From Streptomyces sp. Je 1-369 (lineage in GTDB: Bacteria; Actinomycetota; Actinomycetes; Streptomycetales; Streptomycetaceae): a stretch of 64,000 bases of DNA. Position numbers and translations under genes: made by a program. How positions within the stretch are numbered: the stretch's first letter is position 1; each line of letters starts with the position of its first letter. Where the stretch lies: NCBI RefSeq assembly GCF_026810505.1, contig NZ_CP101750.1, positions 2,881,254-2,945,253 on the forward strand. The letters are read 5' to 3'. The notes beneath the pieces are model-generated. The model searched no databases and had not been told where the DNA came from. It worked only from the letters and a program-made list of their open reading frames with translations. Below, in pieces: positions 56,986 to 64,000 of the stretch.

Positions 56986-57387
56986 GTGGGAGCCCCGGTT
57001 CGAGGCAGGTCTACCCGCCAGCGTGCGGCGGTGGCCGCGGCACTCGACGACGTGGACGAGTTCCGCAGTGCGCAGGAGCTGCACGACATGCTCAAGCACA
57101 AGGGCGACTCGGTCGGTCTGACCACGGTCTACCGCACCCTCCAGTCCCTCGCCGACGCCGGTGAGGTCGACGCGCTGCGCACGAGCGAGGGCGAGACGGT
57201 CTACCGCCGCTGCTCGACCGGCGACCACCACCACCACCTGGTCTGCCGCGTCTGCGGCAAGGCCGTCGAGGTGGAGGGCCCCGCGGTCGAGAAGTGGGCC
57301 GAGGCGATCGCCTCGGAGCACGGCTTCGTGAACGTGGCGCACACGGTGGAGATCTTCGGGACGTGTCGGGAGTGCGCGAACAAGTAG
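56986..57387 (+). CDS. zur: Zinc uptake regulator (Fur family)
   Basis: A 133-residue Fur-type repressor. DNA-binding part STRQRAAVAAALDDVDEF ... GLTTVYRTLQSLADAGEVD; metal sites CSTGDHHHHLVCRVCGK and the C-terminal CRECANK give the structural zinc Cys4 set. The GTG at 56986 has GAGGAGG six bases before it; the longer frame to 56878 is not supported. With zinc bound it represses znuACB through the boxes before znuA, so it closes a feedback loop in its own operon. Confidence 0.94.
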   Translation: MGAPVRGRSTRQRAAVAAALDDVDEFRSAQELHDMLKHKGDSVGLTTVYRTLQSLADAGEVDALRTSEGETVYRRCSTGDHHHHLVCRVCGKAVEVEGPAVEKWAEAIASEHGFVNVAHTVEIFGTCRECANK

Positions 57388-57399
57388 CGGTACGCAGGT

Positions 57400-57454
57400 G
57401 TACGTGAGAGGGGCCCGCACCGTCGGTCTGACGGTGCGGGCCCCTCTCACGTAC
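57400..57454. terminator. Bidirectional terminator between zur and uppS
   Basis: A perfect 25-base stem with a five-base loop lies between convergent genes, with stem ends GTACGTGAGAGG and CCTCTCACGTAC. It is one of the strongest hairpins in the window. Confidence 0.9.
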
Positions 57455-57469
57455 GAGCTACGAGCATCT

Positions 57470-58291
57470 CTAACTGTTGGCGATCTGCTCCTCGTTGGGG
57501 ATCGCGCCGCCGAAGCGGCGGTCGCGCGAGGCGTATTCGAGGCAGGCGCGCCACAGGTCGCGCCGGTCGAAGTCCGGCCACAGGACGTCCTGGAAGACCA
57601 TCTCGGCGTAGGCGCTCTGCCAGAGGAGGTAGTTGGAGGTGCGCTGCTCGCCGCTCGGGCGGAGGAAGAGGTCGACGTCCGGCATGTCCGGGTAGTACAG
57701 GTACTTCGCGAACGTCTTCTCGTTGACCTTGGACGGGTTGAGCCGCCCCGCCTTCACGTCCTCGGCGAGGGCCTGGGCCGCGTCAGCGATCTCGGCGCGG
57801 CCGCCGTAGTTCATGCAGAAGTACAGGGTCAGCTTGTCGTTGTCCTTGGTCTGCTCCTGGGAGATCTCCAGCTCCCGGGCGACCGACTTCCACAGCTTGG
57901 GCATCCGGCCCACCCAGCGCACGCGTACGCCCAGGTCGTCCAGCTGGTCGCGGGTCTTGCGGATGAAGTCGCGGTTGAAGTTCATCAGGAACTTCACCTC
58001 GTCCGGGGACCGCTTCCAGTTCTCGGTGGAGAAGGCGTAGAGCGAGATCGCGCCGACGCCCATCTCGATGCTGCCCTGCAGTACGTCGAGGACGCGCTCG
58101 GCGCCGACCTTGTGCCCCTCGGTGCGCGGCAGGCCGCGGTCCTTGGCCCACCGTCCGTTCCCGTCCATGACGATCGCCACGTGCCGCGGGACCAGTTCGC
58201 CGGGGATCTTCGGCGGTCGCGCGCCCGAGGGGTGCGGCTCGGGCAGCTGGTACTCGCGGCGGGACCGTCCGAGGATTCCGCGTCGTGCCAT
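57470..58291 (-). CDS. uppS: Isoprenyl (undecaprenyl) diphosphate synthase
   Basis: A 273-residue cis-prenyltransferase. The substrate site is [20 protein letters not shown] with the catalytic Asp, then [30 protein letters not shown] and the C-terminal [19 protein letters not shown] and [10 protein letters not shown]. It makes the C55 lipid carrier for cell-wall synthesis. It follows recO with a gap of 26 bases and probably shares its transcript. Confidence 0.95.
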   Translation of the reverse strand: MARRGILGRSRREYQLPEPHPSGARPPKIPGELVPRHVAIVMDGNGRWAKDRGLPRTEGHKVGAERVLDVLQGSIEMGVGAISLYAFSTENWKRSPDEVKFLMNFNRDFIRKTRDQLDDLGVRVRWVGRMPKLWKSVARELEISQEQTKDNDKLTLYFCMNYGGRAEIADAAQALAEDVKAGRLNPSKVNEKTFAKYLYYPDMPDVDLFLRPSGEQRTSNYLLWQSAYAEMVFQDVLWPDFDRRDLWRACLEYASRDRRFGGAIPNEEQIANS

Positions 58292-58317
58292 GGGGGGTCT
58301 CTCTCCTACCTAGCTGT

Positions 58318-59070
58318 TCACGTGCTTTTCTCTACGTAACGCAATGAGCGCAGTCCGCGCTCCAGGTGCCAGTGCAGATAGGCGGAAACAAGCCCGCTGC
58401 CCTCCCTGGCGTGCCGCGCCTCGCACGCGTCCGCCGTCTCCCAGTCGCCGGTGAGCAGCGCGCCGAGCAGCGTGAGCGTCTCCGCCGACGGGACGACGCT
58501 GCCGGGCACCCGACAGTCGACGCAAATCGATCCGCCCGCGGCGACCGAAAAGAACCGGTTGGGGCCCGGCATGCCGCATTTCGCGCAGTCGGTGAAGCTC
58601 GGCGCGTAGCCGTTGACGGCGAGGGAGCGGAGCAGAAAGGCGTCGAGTACGAGGTGGGGCTCGTGCTCGCCCCTCGACAGGACGCGCAGGGCGCCGACGA
58701 GCAGCAGGTACTGCTGCACGGCGGGCTCGCCTTCATGATCCGTGAACCGCTCGGCGGTCTCCAGCATGGCCGTACCGGCGGTGTAGCGGGCGTAGTCGGT
58801 GACGATGCCGCCACCGTAAGGAGCGATGGTCTCACTCTGCGTGCAGAGCGGCAGCCCCCGCCCGACGAGCTCGCTCCCCCGCGCGAAGAACTGCACGTCG
58901 ACGTGGGAGAACGGCTCAAGGCGGGCCCCGAACTTCGACTTGGTCCGCCGCACACCGCGCGCGACGGCGCGGACGCGGCCGTGACCGCGGGTGAGCAGGG
59001 TGATGATGCGGTCCGCTTCGCCTAGCTTCTGGGTGCGCAGGACGACACCGTCGTCCCTGAAGAGGCTCAC
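58318..59070 (-). CDS. recO: DNA repair protein RecO
   Basis: A 250-residue RecO. The N-terminal OB-fold begins SLFRDDGVVLRTQKLGEAD and continues ITLLTRGHGRVRAVARG; the helical part has LLLVGALRVLSRGEHE-type blocks; a zinc finger uses CAKCGMP and CVDC. It loads RecA with RecR during gap repair. The start is a GTG that overlaps the stop of an upstream fragment of the same gene (see 59067-59198); homologues normally begin with the motif at this exact point, so the start is sound. Confidence 0.93.
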   Translation of the reverse strand: MSLFRDDGVVLRTQKLGEADRIITLLTRGHGRVRAVARGVRRTKSKFGARLEPFSHVDVQFFARGSELVGRGLPLCTQSETIAPYGGGIVTDYARYTAGTAMLETAERFTDHEGEPAVQQYLLLVGALRVLSRGEHEPHLVLDAFLLRSLAVNGYAPSFTDCAKCGMPGPNRFFSVAAGGSICVDCRVPGSVVPSAETLTLLGALLTGDWETADACEARHAREGSGLVSAYLHWHLERGLRSLRYVEKST

Positions 59071-59198
59071 CGCCTGCCACCCCGGGTGTCCGGTCGGTGG
59101 TACGGGGGTGGCCCCCCGGGAGACAGCGGCATGATGCGGTCCGCTTCACCCGGCTTCTGGGTGCGCAGCACGATGCCGTCGTCGCGGAACAGACTCAT
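59067..59198 (-). pseudogene. Duplicated 5' fragment of recO overlapping the intact gene
   Basis: A 43-codon frame beginning MSLFRDDGIVLRTQKPGEAD is a second copy of the recO N terminus; 20 of the first 23 residues match the intact gene. The matching DNA runs 59131-59198 against 59003-59070, an offset of 128 bases. After DRIM it diverges into Pro-rich unrelated sequence and stops in a TGA that overlaps the recO GTG. It has an ATG start, and its translation could be coupled to recO. Confidence 0.8.
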
Positions 59199-59369
59199 GG
59201 GGTCCATTCTCGCGTATGCCGCCGGGTCGCCGGGCCCGGGTGCCCGACCGGGACCGGTTCGCCACGTACGCCCTCCGCGTCCCGCGCCGGACGCCCCCGT
59301 GAGCGCACAGCCCATTCGGGACGCGGCGGAAGCGGAGGCCGGTCCGTGACCGGCCGGTACGGCTGACCG

Positions 59370-59600
59370 TCAGGGCACCTCGCCCCGGCTCCTCGCGTTC
59401 GCGTACGCCGTCGCCGCGCGCAGCCGTTCCGCGGTCGTCGCCGTGCGGACCGCCTCCGGGGCGCAGTCCCACTCCCGGCCGCCCCCGTAGGGGCGCAACT
59501 GGACGTACGGGCCCTCGTGGCCCATCACCCGGCCCACCTCGCCGCTCCGCGTATCCACGACGTACGCCCCTACGGGCGGGTTCAGCGGAAGGTCATTCAT
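59370..59600 (-). CDS. Small hypothetical protein near a DUF5753 regulator
   Basis: A 76-residue protein starting MNDLPLNPPVGAYVVDTRSG, with EVGRVMGHEGPYVQLRP and GGREWDCAPEAVR; a compact beta-barrel-like pattern followed by a helix. Such short proteins recur in Streptomyces beside XRE-DUF5753/DUF397 genes, with unknown role. Its ATG overlaps the stop of the preceding small gene by four bases (ATGA), so the two are cotranslated. Confidence 0.7.
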   Translation of the reverse strand: MNDLPLNPPVGAYVVDTRSGEVGRVMGHEGPYVQLRPYGGGREWDCAPEAVRTATTAERLRAATAYANARSRGEVP

Positions 59601-59821
59601 GGCGCACTCCTCAGCACGGCGGCGAGTCGTGCCGTCGCGTCGACCGAACAACCTCCCAATTCGATCCTCGGACACGGGATTTCCCTCGCGAGCGACGAGG
59701 GGTCCATCCTCAGCGACGGCAGGGTAATTCCCACCCGTGCGAGTGCGGCGCGCAATTCCTTCACGGTGTCCTCCGCCTGTTCGATACATGCCACTGCGTG
59801 CTGCTTTCCGTCCGCCTTCAC
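59597..59821 (-). CDS. Small hypothetical protein, first of a two-gene unit
   Basis: A 74-residue protein MKADGKQHAVACIEQAEDTV with a helix-rich first half and a Cys-containing second half (IPCPRIELGGCSV). No known domain. It overlaps the next gene by ATGA and is divergent from the XRE-DUF5753 gene, with 115 bases between, so the three are probably one locus. Confidence 0.65.
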   Translation of the reverse strand: MKADGKQHAVACIEQAEDTVKELRAALARVGITLPSLRMDPSSLAREIPCPRIELGGCSVDATARLAAVLRSAP

Positions 59822-59936
59822 GTGGCTCCCCTTTACCTTCGGATTTCACTCTTCTCGCCCCTACGGTGACGCACTCGACCTACACTCGGCAGGAGTCTGC
59901 CCTCTACAACTGCGAGGCAGCGAAAGGCGGTTGGCC

Positions 59937-60770
59937 ATGGCCAATGGTTCGAGGCAGGCGGCGTGGGAATTCTTCGGCGCGGAGCTGAAGCGGAGACGGG
60001 AGGACGCGGGGCTCAGCCAGTCGGCGCTGGGCCTCCGCGTATTCGTTTCCGGCGGCTACATCGGCCAGTTCGAGCAGGCGATTCGAAAACCTCAGCTGGA
60101 TGTGGCTCAACGTATTGATGAGGTGCTACAAACCGATGGTTTTTTCGAGCGAATGTGCCGGAAACTGATCGATGACAAACGGTACGCGGATTACTTCGCG
60201 GCGGTCGTCGAGCTGGAGGCGCTGGCGACGCGGATCTGCGAGTTCGCGCCGACGTTGGTCCCGGGCCTGTTGCAGACCGCCGCGTACGCGCGAGCGGTGA
60301 CGCTCGCGGCCAATCCGTTCGTCACGGACGCGTACGTCGAGGAGATCGTCACCGCTCGACTGGAACGGGCGGGAGTCCTGAAGGACGCGACGAGGCCCGA
60401 GTACTGGGTCGTCCTGCACGAGAACGTGCTGTACATCCCGGTGGGCGGTTCAGCGGCGATGGCCGAGCAGCTGGACCACGTGGCGGCGCTGATGCGGGAG
60501 CGGCAGGTACTGGTGATGCTGCTTCCGTACGGGGCAGGGGCGCACGCCACGATGGGCGGGATGCTGACACTCATGGGGTTCGAGGATGCGCCGCCAACCG
60601 CCTATACAGAGACCTCGTTTTCGGGAACTCTCGTCGACGAACCGGCTGTGGTGATGCGCGCGCAGCGCGCATACGATCTGCTCAGGGGAGCCGCGCTGTC
60701 GCCGGAGGCATCCCTCGCCATGGTCGAGTCGGCGGCGGAGGACTACAGACGATGCACGAGTACGACCTGA
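59937..60770 (+). CDS. XRE-family regulator with DUF5753 domain
   Basis: A 277-residue protein: XRE HTH (LKRRREDAGLSQSALGLRVFVSGGYIGQFEQ, core LSQSALGLRVFVSGGYI) at about residues 15-75 and a DUF5753 sensor domain (LVPGLLQTAAYARAV, VVLHENVLYIPVGG, VLMLLPYGAGAH as VMLLPYGAGAH). The stretch 60060-60180 uses more A/T third positions than its neighbours, suggesting transfer or rapid change. It overlaps the DUF397 gene by 19 bases; the pair (as in BldB/WhiJ-like systems) is abundant in Streptomyces and affects development. Confidence 0.9.
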   Translation: MANGSRQAAWEFFGAELKRRREDAGLSQSALGLRVFVSGGYIGQFEQAIRKPQLDVAQRIDEVLQTDGFFERMCRKLIDDKRYADYFAAVVELEALATRICEFAPTLVPGLLQTAAYARAVTLAANPFVTDAYVEEIVTARLERAGVLKDATRPEYWVVLHENVLYIPVGGSAAMAEQLDHVAALMRERQVLVMLLPYGAGAHATMGGMLTLMGFEDAPPTAYTETSFSGTLVDEPAVVMRAQRAYDLLRGAALSPEASLAMVESAAEDYRRCTSTT

Positions 60771-61045
60771 CCAACGCCCGCTGGCGCAAGAGCAGCTACA
60801 GCAACGGCGAGGGCGGCAGCTGCGTCGAGGTCTCGTACGACTTCGTGGGCGCCGCCCGCTGGCGCAAGAGCAGCTACAGCAGCGGCGACGACAGTGACAA
60901 CTGCGTCGAGGTCGCCGACGGAGTCCCCGGCGTCGTCCCCGTACGGGACAGCAAGGTCGTCCAGGGCCCCGCCCTGGTCATCGGCGCCGCCGCCTGGACC
61001 GCGTTCGTCGCACACGCCGCCGCTACGTGTACGCGAGCGCGTTGA
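60752..61045 (+). CDS. DUF397 protein with duplicated core motif
   Basis: A 97-residue DUF397 protein. The core ARWRKSSYSNGEGGSCVEV occurs twice (about residues 9-27 and 35-53), the second as ARWRKSSYSSGDDSDNCVEV; then the normal tail VPVRDSKVVQGPALVIGAAAW. The duplication is visible in DNA with a 78-base period (60781 and 60859). DUF397 proteins are partners of XRE-DUF5753 regulators. Start at 60752, inside the upstream gene. Confidence 0.88.
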   Translation: MHEYDLTNARWRKSSYSNGEGGSCVEVSYDFVGAARWRKSSYSSGDDSDNCVEVADGVPGVVPVRDSKVVQGPALVIGAAAWTAFVAHAAATCTRAR

Positions 61046-61233
61046 ACTCCGGGGACTCCTCCGGCTTCAGCGCCGGCGGTCGACGCAGCGCGAACGTCAC
61101 CGTGCCGACCAGCACGAGCGACAGCAGCCACGCCGCCGCCCGCGTGGGCCCGCTCCCGGAAGTCGACATCCCGCCCGTACGGATACGTCTCCCACACCCG
61201 CCGCTCGGCATCGGTCAGTTCGTTGTCCTCCAC
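61023..61233 (-). pseudogene. Decayed remnant of a membrane protein
   Basis: A frame starting MEDNELTDAERRVWETYPYG looks like the N terminus of a Streptomyces pentapeptide-type membrane protein, but it runs into unnatural sequence after about 35 codons. In another frame, AAAWLLSLVLVGTVTFALRR with a normal stop (61023) looks like the C-terminal helix of the same kind of protein. The two are joined near 61135, consistent with an internal deletion plus frameshift. I treat it as non-functional. Confidence 0.5.
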
Positions 61234-61243
61234 CGGCGCGACG

Positions 61244-62071
61244 CTAGGAGAACCCGTCCGCCAACGCCTGCGTCTCCGCGTACGAGGGGACGTCCTCGGC
61301 CGACGGAAGGCTGCCCGCGCCGTCCGCCACGGACCGCGCCGCAGTCACCGCCGCCCCCAGCGCCGCCCGGAAGAGCAGCGAGCCACAGCTGACCCGGCCC
61401 ACCCCCGCCTCCGCCAGTTCCGGCATCGAAGGTCCGTCAGGGGCGTGGAGGACGTTGAGCGGGGTGTCGCCCGACGCCGACGTCAGCTCCGCGATCACCC
61501 GCAGGTCCCCCAGCCCCGGCACGAACACCCCGTCCGCGCCCGCCCCCCGGTACGCCTCCAGCCGCTCCCCCGTCTCCGAGGCCGCCTTCCCCGCGCCCCG
61601 CAACCAGTACGTGTCCGTCCGCGCGTTCACGAACAAGCGACCCTCCACCGCCTCCCGTACCGCCGCCAGAATCTCGACCTGGTGCCCGGTATCCCGCAGC
61701 GTGCCGTCCGCGCGGCCGTCCTCGATGTTGATGCCGACTGCGCCCGCCTCCGCCAACTCCGCCGCCAGCGCCGCCACGTCCCCCGGCTCGTCGCTGAAGC
61801 CGCCCTCGACGTCGACGCTGATCAGCGCGTCCAGGCGGGTCAGGCCGCGGGCAAGGCGCACCGTCTCCGCCCGTGTCGCGCCCGTACCGTCGGGGAGGCC
61901 CGCCGCGGCCGCCACGCCCAGGCTGGTCGTCCCCACCGCGCGGAACCCGGCGGCGGACAGAGCCGCGGCGGACGCGTGGTCCCATGCGTTGGGCAACAGC
62001 AGGGGCGCACCGGCGCGGTGCAGGGCGCGGAATTCCTCGTAGGGGAGTCCGTCGTACGCAAGCGTCGTCAT
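61244..62071 (-). CDS. Isocitrate lyase/PEP mutase family protein
   Basis: A 275-residue TIM-barrel protein. Near the N terminus is LLLPNAWDHASAAALSAAGF, then ISVDVEGGFSDEPGDVAAL with metal-binding acids, VGINIEDGRADGTL and FVNARTDTYWL. These mark the PEP mutase/isocitrate lyase superfamily, subgroup of uncharacterised oxaloacetate decarboxylase- or carboxyphosphonoenolpyruvate-like enzymes. The start is MTTLAYDG. An AraC gene lies 45 bases upstream on the same strand, likely its regulator. Confidence 0.87.
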   Translation of the reverse strand: MTTLAYDGLPYEEFRALHRAGAPLLLPNAWDHASAAALSAAGFRAVGTTSLGVAAAAGLPDGTGATRAETVRLARGLTRLDALISVDVEGGFSDEPGDVAALAAELAEAGAVGINIEDGRADGTLRDTGHQVEILAAVREAVEGRLFVNARTDTYWLRGAGKAASETGERLEAYRGAGADGVFVPGLGDLRVIAELTSASGDTPLNVLHAPDGPSMPELAEAGVGRVSCGSLLFRAALGAAVTAARSVADGAGSLPSAEDVPSYAETQALADGFS

Positions 62072-62116
62072 GCCACGACCGTAAGGGCAGGACCCTTCGC
62101 CGCCCGCCGACATGTC

Positions 62117-62932
62117 TCAACCCTCCCCGCCCAGCGGGAAGTACTGCCTCGGCGTCAGGCCCACCACCTCGTGAAACGCCGCCGCGAACGAACTCGCGGA
62201 GGCGTAACCCACTCGCCGCGCCACCGCCTCCAACGGCAGGCCCTCGGCCAGAAGCGGCATGGCCGCGCGCATCCGCAGGCGCCGGCGCCACTGGCCGAAG
62301 GACAGTCCCGTCTCCGTGGCGAAGAGCCTCGCCAGCGTTCGGGCGCTCGCGCCAACCCCCGAACCCCACGCCGACAGAGCCCTGCCGTCCGCCGGGTTCG
62401 CCGCCAGCGCCCGTGCCACTCCCCGCGCCCGCACGTCCTTCGGTTCCGGTGCGGACACGTCCGTCACCGGCACCGGGCTCAGCACGTCGAAGAGCACGTC
62501 CTCCGCGCGGGCGCGTGCCTCCGGCGCCAAGTCGTCGCGGATCAAGTGGTCGAGGAGCGCCCGGAGGAGAGGGTCGGCCGTCAGGACCGTCGGAGCCTGC
62601 CAGGACGTGGACGCCGGGCAGCGCTCGGGGCGCAGGTACAGGCTGCCAAGCACCGCGTCGCCCTCGGACTCCGGCGCGTGCGCCACGCCCGCCGGGATCC
62701 ACAGGGCCAGGGACGGCGGGAGCAGCCAGGAGCCCAGGTCCGTGCGGATGCGGAGCAAGCCGCGTGCGGGCCACGCCAGTTGGTGGGACGTGTGGCGGTG
62801 CGTGGGGAGTGCGTGGCCGCGTGGCATGGGGAAGTCGCCGATGAAGAGCGCGGTGACGGTCGGGGCGATCGGGAAGATCGGGACGGTCGGGCCTGCCTGC
62901 TCGGGCGGCCTCCGCTGTCCGTTGCGCGACAT
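62117..62932 (-). CDS. AraC-family transcriptional regulator
   Basis: A 271-residue AraC regulator: cupin-like N-terminal domain (GHALPTHRHTSHQLAWPARG) and a C-terminal double HTH with ASARTLARLFATETGLSFGQWRRRLR (core ARTLARLFATETGLSF) and VARRVGYASASSFAAAFHEVVGLTPRQY (core GYASASSFAAAFHEV). It precedes the PEP mutase-like gene in the same direction and is divergent from a methyltransferase 55 bases away. Confidence 0.88.
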   Translation of the reverse strand: MSRNGQRRPPEQAGPTVPIFPIAPTVTALFIGDFPMPRGHALPTHRHTSHQLAWPARGLLRIRTDLGSWLLPPSLALWIPAGVAHAPESEGDAVLGSLYLRPERCPASTSWQAPTVLTADPLLRALLDHLIRDDLAPEARARAEDVLFDVLSPVPVTDVSAPEPKDVRARGVARALAANPADGRALSAWGSGVGASARTLARLFATETGLSFGQWRRRLRMRAAMPLLAEGLPLEAVARRVGYASASSFAAAFHEVVGLTPRQYFPLGGEG

Positions 62933-62987
62933 GGGTCGGCAGCCTAGCCCGTGGCGGCCCGTACGGGACCGGGCGCAGCATCGACGT

Positions 62988-63560
62988 ATGCCGATGAACT
63001 TCGCACACCGGAAATTCTGCAGCTCCGAGAAATGGGCGCGGATGGTCGAGGAACACGTGCTGCCCTGGGCACTTGAGGGTGTCCTGCTCGGTGACGAGAC
63101 ACTGGAGATCGGGCCCGGGTACGGGGCCAATCTCCGCGCGCTCGTCGAGCTCACGCCCCACCTCACCGCCGTCGAGATCGACGCGGAGACCGCGCGGCTC
63201 CTGGAGCGGCGCTGGGGGCACCGCGCACGCGTCCTGCACGCGGACGGCGCCGCCATGCCGCTGCCGGGCGAGGCGTATTCGTCCGTCGTGTGCTTCACGA
63301 TGCTTCATCACGTCCCTACGGACGAACTCCAGGACCGCATCTTCGCCGAGGCGTTCCGCGTGCTGCGGCCCGGTGGCGTCTTCGCAGGCAGCGACGGGCA
63401 GCCGAGCCTCGCGTTCCGGGTTCTGCACATCCGCGACACCCGGAACACTGTGGACCCTGCCCGGCTCCCCGACCGGTTGAAAGCCGCGGGGTTCTCGGAC
63501 GTCGCCGTCGGTCTGCATCCGCGCAGCGGTGCGCTGCGCTTCCGCGCGCACAAGGCGTAG
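62988..63560 (+). CDS. SAM-dependent methyltransferase
   Basis: A 190-residue class I methyltransferase with motif I LEIGPGYGANLRAL, TAVEIDAETARLLE, VLHADGAAMPLP and FRVLRPGGVFAGSDG. HKA ends the protein. Substrate unknown. A near-exact copy of the last 25 bases including the stop follows directly, indicating a small tandem duplication. Confidence 0.86.
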   Translation: MPMNFAHRKFCSSEKWARMVEEHVLPWALEGVLLGDETLEIGPGYGANLRALVELTPHLTAVEIDAETARLLERRWGHRARVLHADGAAMPLPGEAYSSVVCFTMLHHVPTDELQDRIFAEAFRVLRPGGVFAGSDGQPSLAFRVLHIRDTRNTVDPARLPDRLKAAGFSDVAVGLHPRSGALRFRAHKA

Positions 63561-63587
63561 CTGCTTCCGCGCGCTCAAGGCGTAGCT
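63538..63587 (+). repeat. 25-base tandem duplication over a stop codon
   Basis: The last 23 bases of the methyltransferase gene, including its TAG, plus two following bases are repeated once with a single mismatch (63538-63562, 63563-63587). Confidence 0.85.
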
Positions 63588-63599
63588 CAAGATGTGGAC

Positions 63600-64000
63600 A
63601 TGAAGAGTGACTTGTTCTCCAGCGACCACATGGCCCAGCCCGCCCACGCGCCCGGCATGACCCTCCAGAGCGCCAAATCCATCAAGTACGCGGTCAGCGG
63701 CGAGATGCACGCCCGGCAGGGCGCGATGATCGCCTACCGGGGCGACCTCCAGTTCGAGCGGAAGAGCCAGGGCGTCGGCGGGATGCTCAAGCGGGCGGTG
63801 ACCGGCGAGGGGCTGCCGTTGATGGCCGTGCGCGGGCAGGGCGAGGCGTGGTTCGCGCACGAGGCGCAGAACTGCTTCATCGTCGACATCGAGCCCGGCG
63901 ACGTCCTCACCGTCAACGGCCGCAACGTCCTCTGTTTCGACGCGACCCTCTCGTACGAGATCAAGACGGTGAAGGGCGCGGGCATGACCGGCGGCGGCCT
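63600..64000 (+). CDS. AIM24-family protein, 5' part only
   Basis: The frame starts MKSDLFSSDHMAQPAHAPGM and stays open to the window end (about 133 codons seen). It contains SIKYAVSGEMHARQGAMIAYRG, the typical AIM24/TIGR00266 opening, then GEAWFAHEAQNCFIVDIEPGD and LSYEIKTVKGAGMTGGG (in parts). These beta-rich proteins are of unclear function in bacteria. Cut by the window boundary, so length cannot be judged. Confidence 0.83.
   Translation, partial: MKSDLFSSDHMAQPAHAPGMTLQSAKSIKYAVSGEMHARQGAMIAYRGDLQFERKSQGVGGMLKRAVTGEGLPLMAVRGQGEAWFAHEAQNCFIVDIEPGDVLTVNGRNVLCFDATLSYEIKTVKGAGMTGGG

Noticed and set aside
61437..63860. 807-codon minus-strand frame over four genes
   Set aside because: It crosses genes with recognisable families in other frames and has no domain or start site support.

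Overview
The window looks like a stretch of a Streptomyces chromosome. It has very high G+C with strong third-position bias, frequent GTG starts and 4-base ATGA/GTGA overlaps between genes. Typical Streptomyces families are present (MmyB-like XRE regulators, a DUF5753/DUF397 pair, a class F sortase, a shared-ATPase sugar ABC system). Core genes (dgt-like, nasA, nirBD, ppdK, dusB, glyS, znuACB-zur, uppS, recO) are interspersed with accessory cassettes. No rRNA, tRNA, CRISPR array, insertion sequence or phage gene was seen.

Left part (1-22.9 kb): dGTPase and a CbiX-type chelatase; a SanA-like membrane protein; assimilatory nitrate reductase; a small secreted Cys protein; a gamma-glutamylcyclotransferase-like protein; a lipoprotein overlapping an orphan sensor kinase; SoxR overlapping a class IV aminotransferase; a surface protein next to a class F sortase; a TSUP exporter; and a ferric-reductase-like flavocytochrome. 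Next come the nitrite reductase operon (flavoprotein, nirB, nirD), a TetR/SDR pair with matching operator-like palindromes, a second SDR, a truncated haemoglobin and a PH-like membrane protein. Nitrate and nitrite reductase together would give ammonium from nitrate; a GlnR-like box precedes the nirB operon.

Middle (23-32.5 kb): a sugar-type ABC importer without its own ATPase; pyruvate phosphate dikinase preceded by an intergenic region rich in palindromes; an SCO4402-like small protein; a secreted DUF4394 protein; and a divergent PucR regulator that carries a TTA codon.

Catabolic island (32.6-44.8 kb): the most interesting region. It combines a homoprotocatechuate-type meta-cleavage set (extradiol dioxygenase, semialdehyde dehydrogenase, FAH-family isomerase/decarboxylase), a P450 with ferredoxin and ferredoxin reductase, a glutamine-synthetase-like ligase, a gamma-glutamyl hydrolase, an APC permease, an acetoacetate-decarboxylase-like protein and one MarR regulator. 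Three promoters share a GTTTG-N4-CAAAC palindrome, with a weaker fourth by the MarR gene. My inference is a single regulon for uptake, gamma-glutamylation, oxidation and ring cleavage of an aromatic amine; the substrate is unknown. A roughly 700-base repeat-rich spacer lies inside it.

Right part (44.8-64 kb): dusB; an XRE/MFS efflux pair; an aldo-keto reductase with a three-copy operator-like repeat and a TetR; a methyltransferase; a VOC/XRE pair; glyS with a strong terminator; the zinc uptake operon znuACB with zur and Zur-like boxes; uppS and recO, where the 5' end of recO is partly duplicated; small genes around a DUF5753/DUF397 pair; a decayed membrane-protein remnant; a PEP mutase-like protein with an AraC regulator; a methyltransferase; and the start of an AIM24-family gene cut by the window end.
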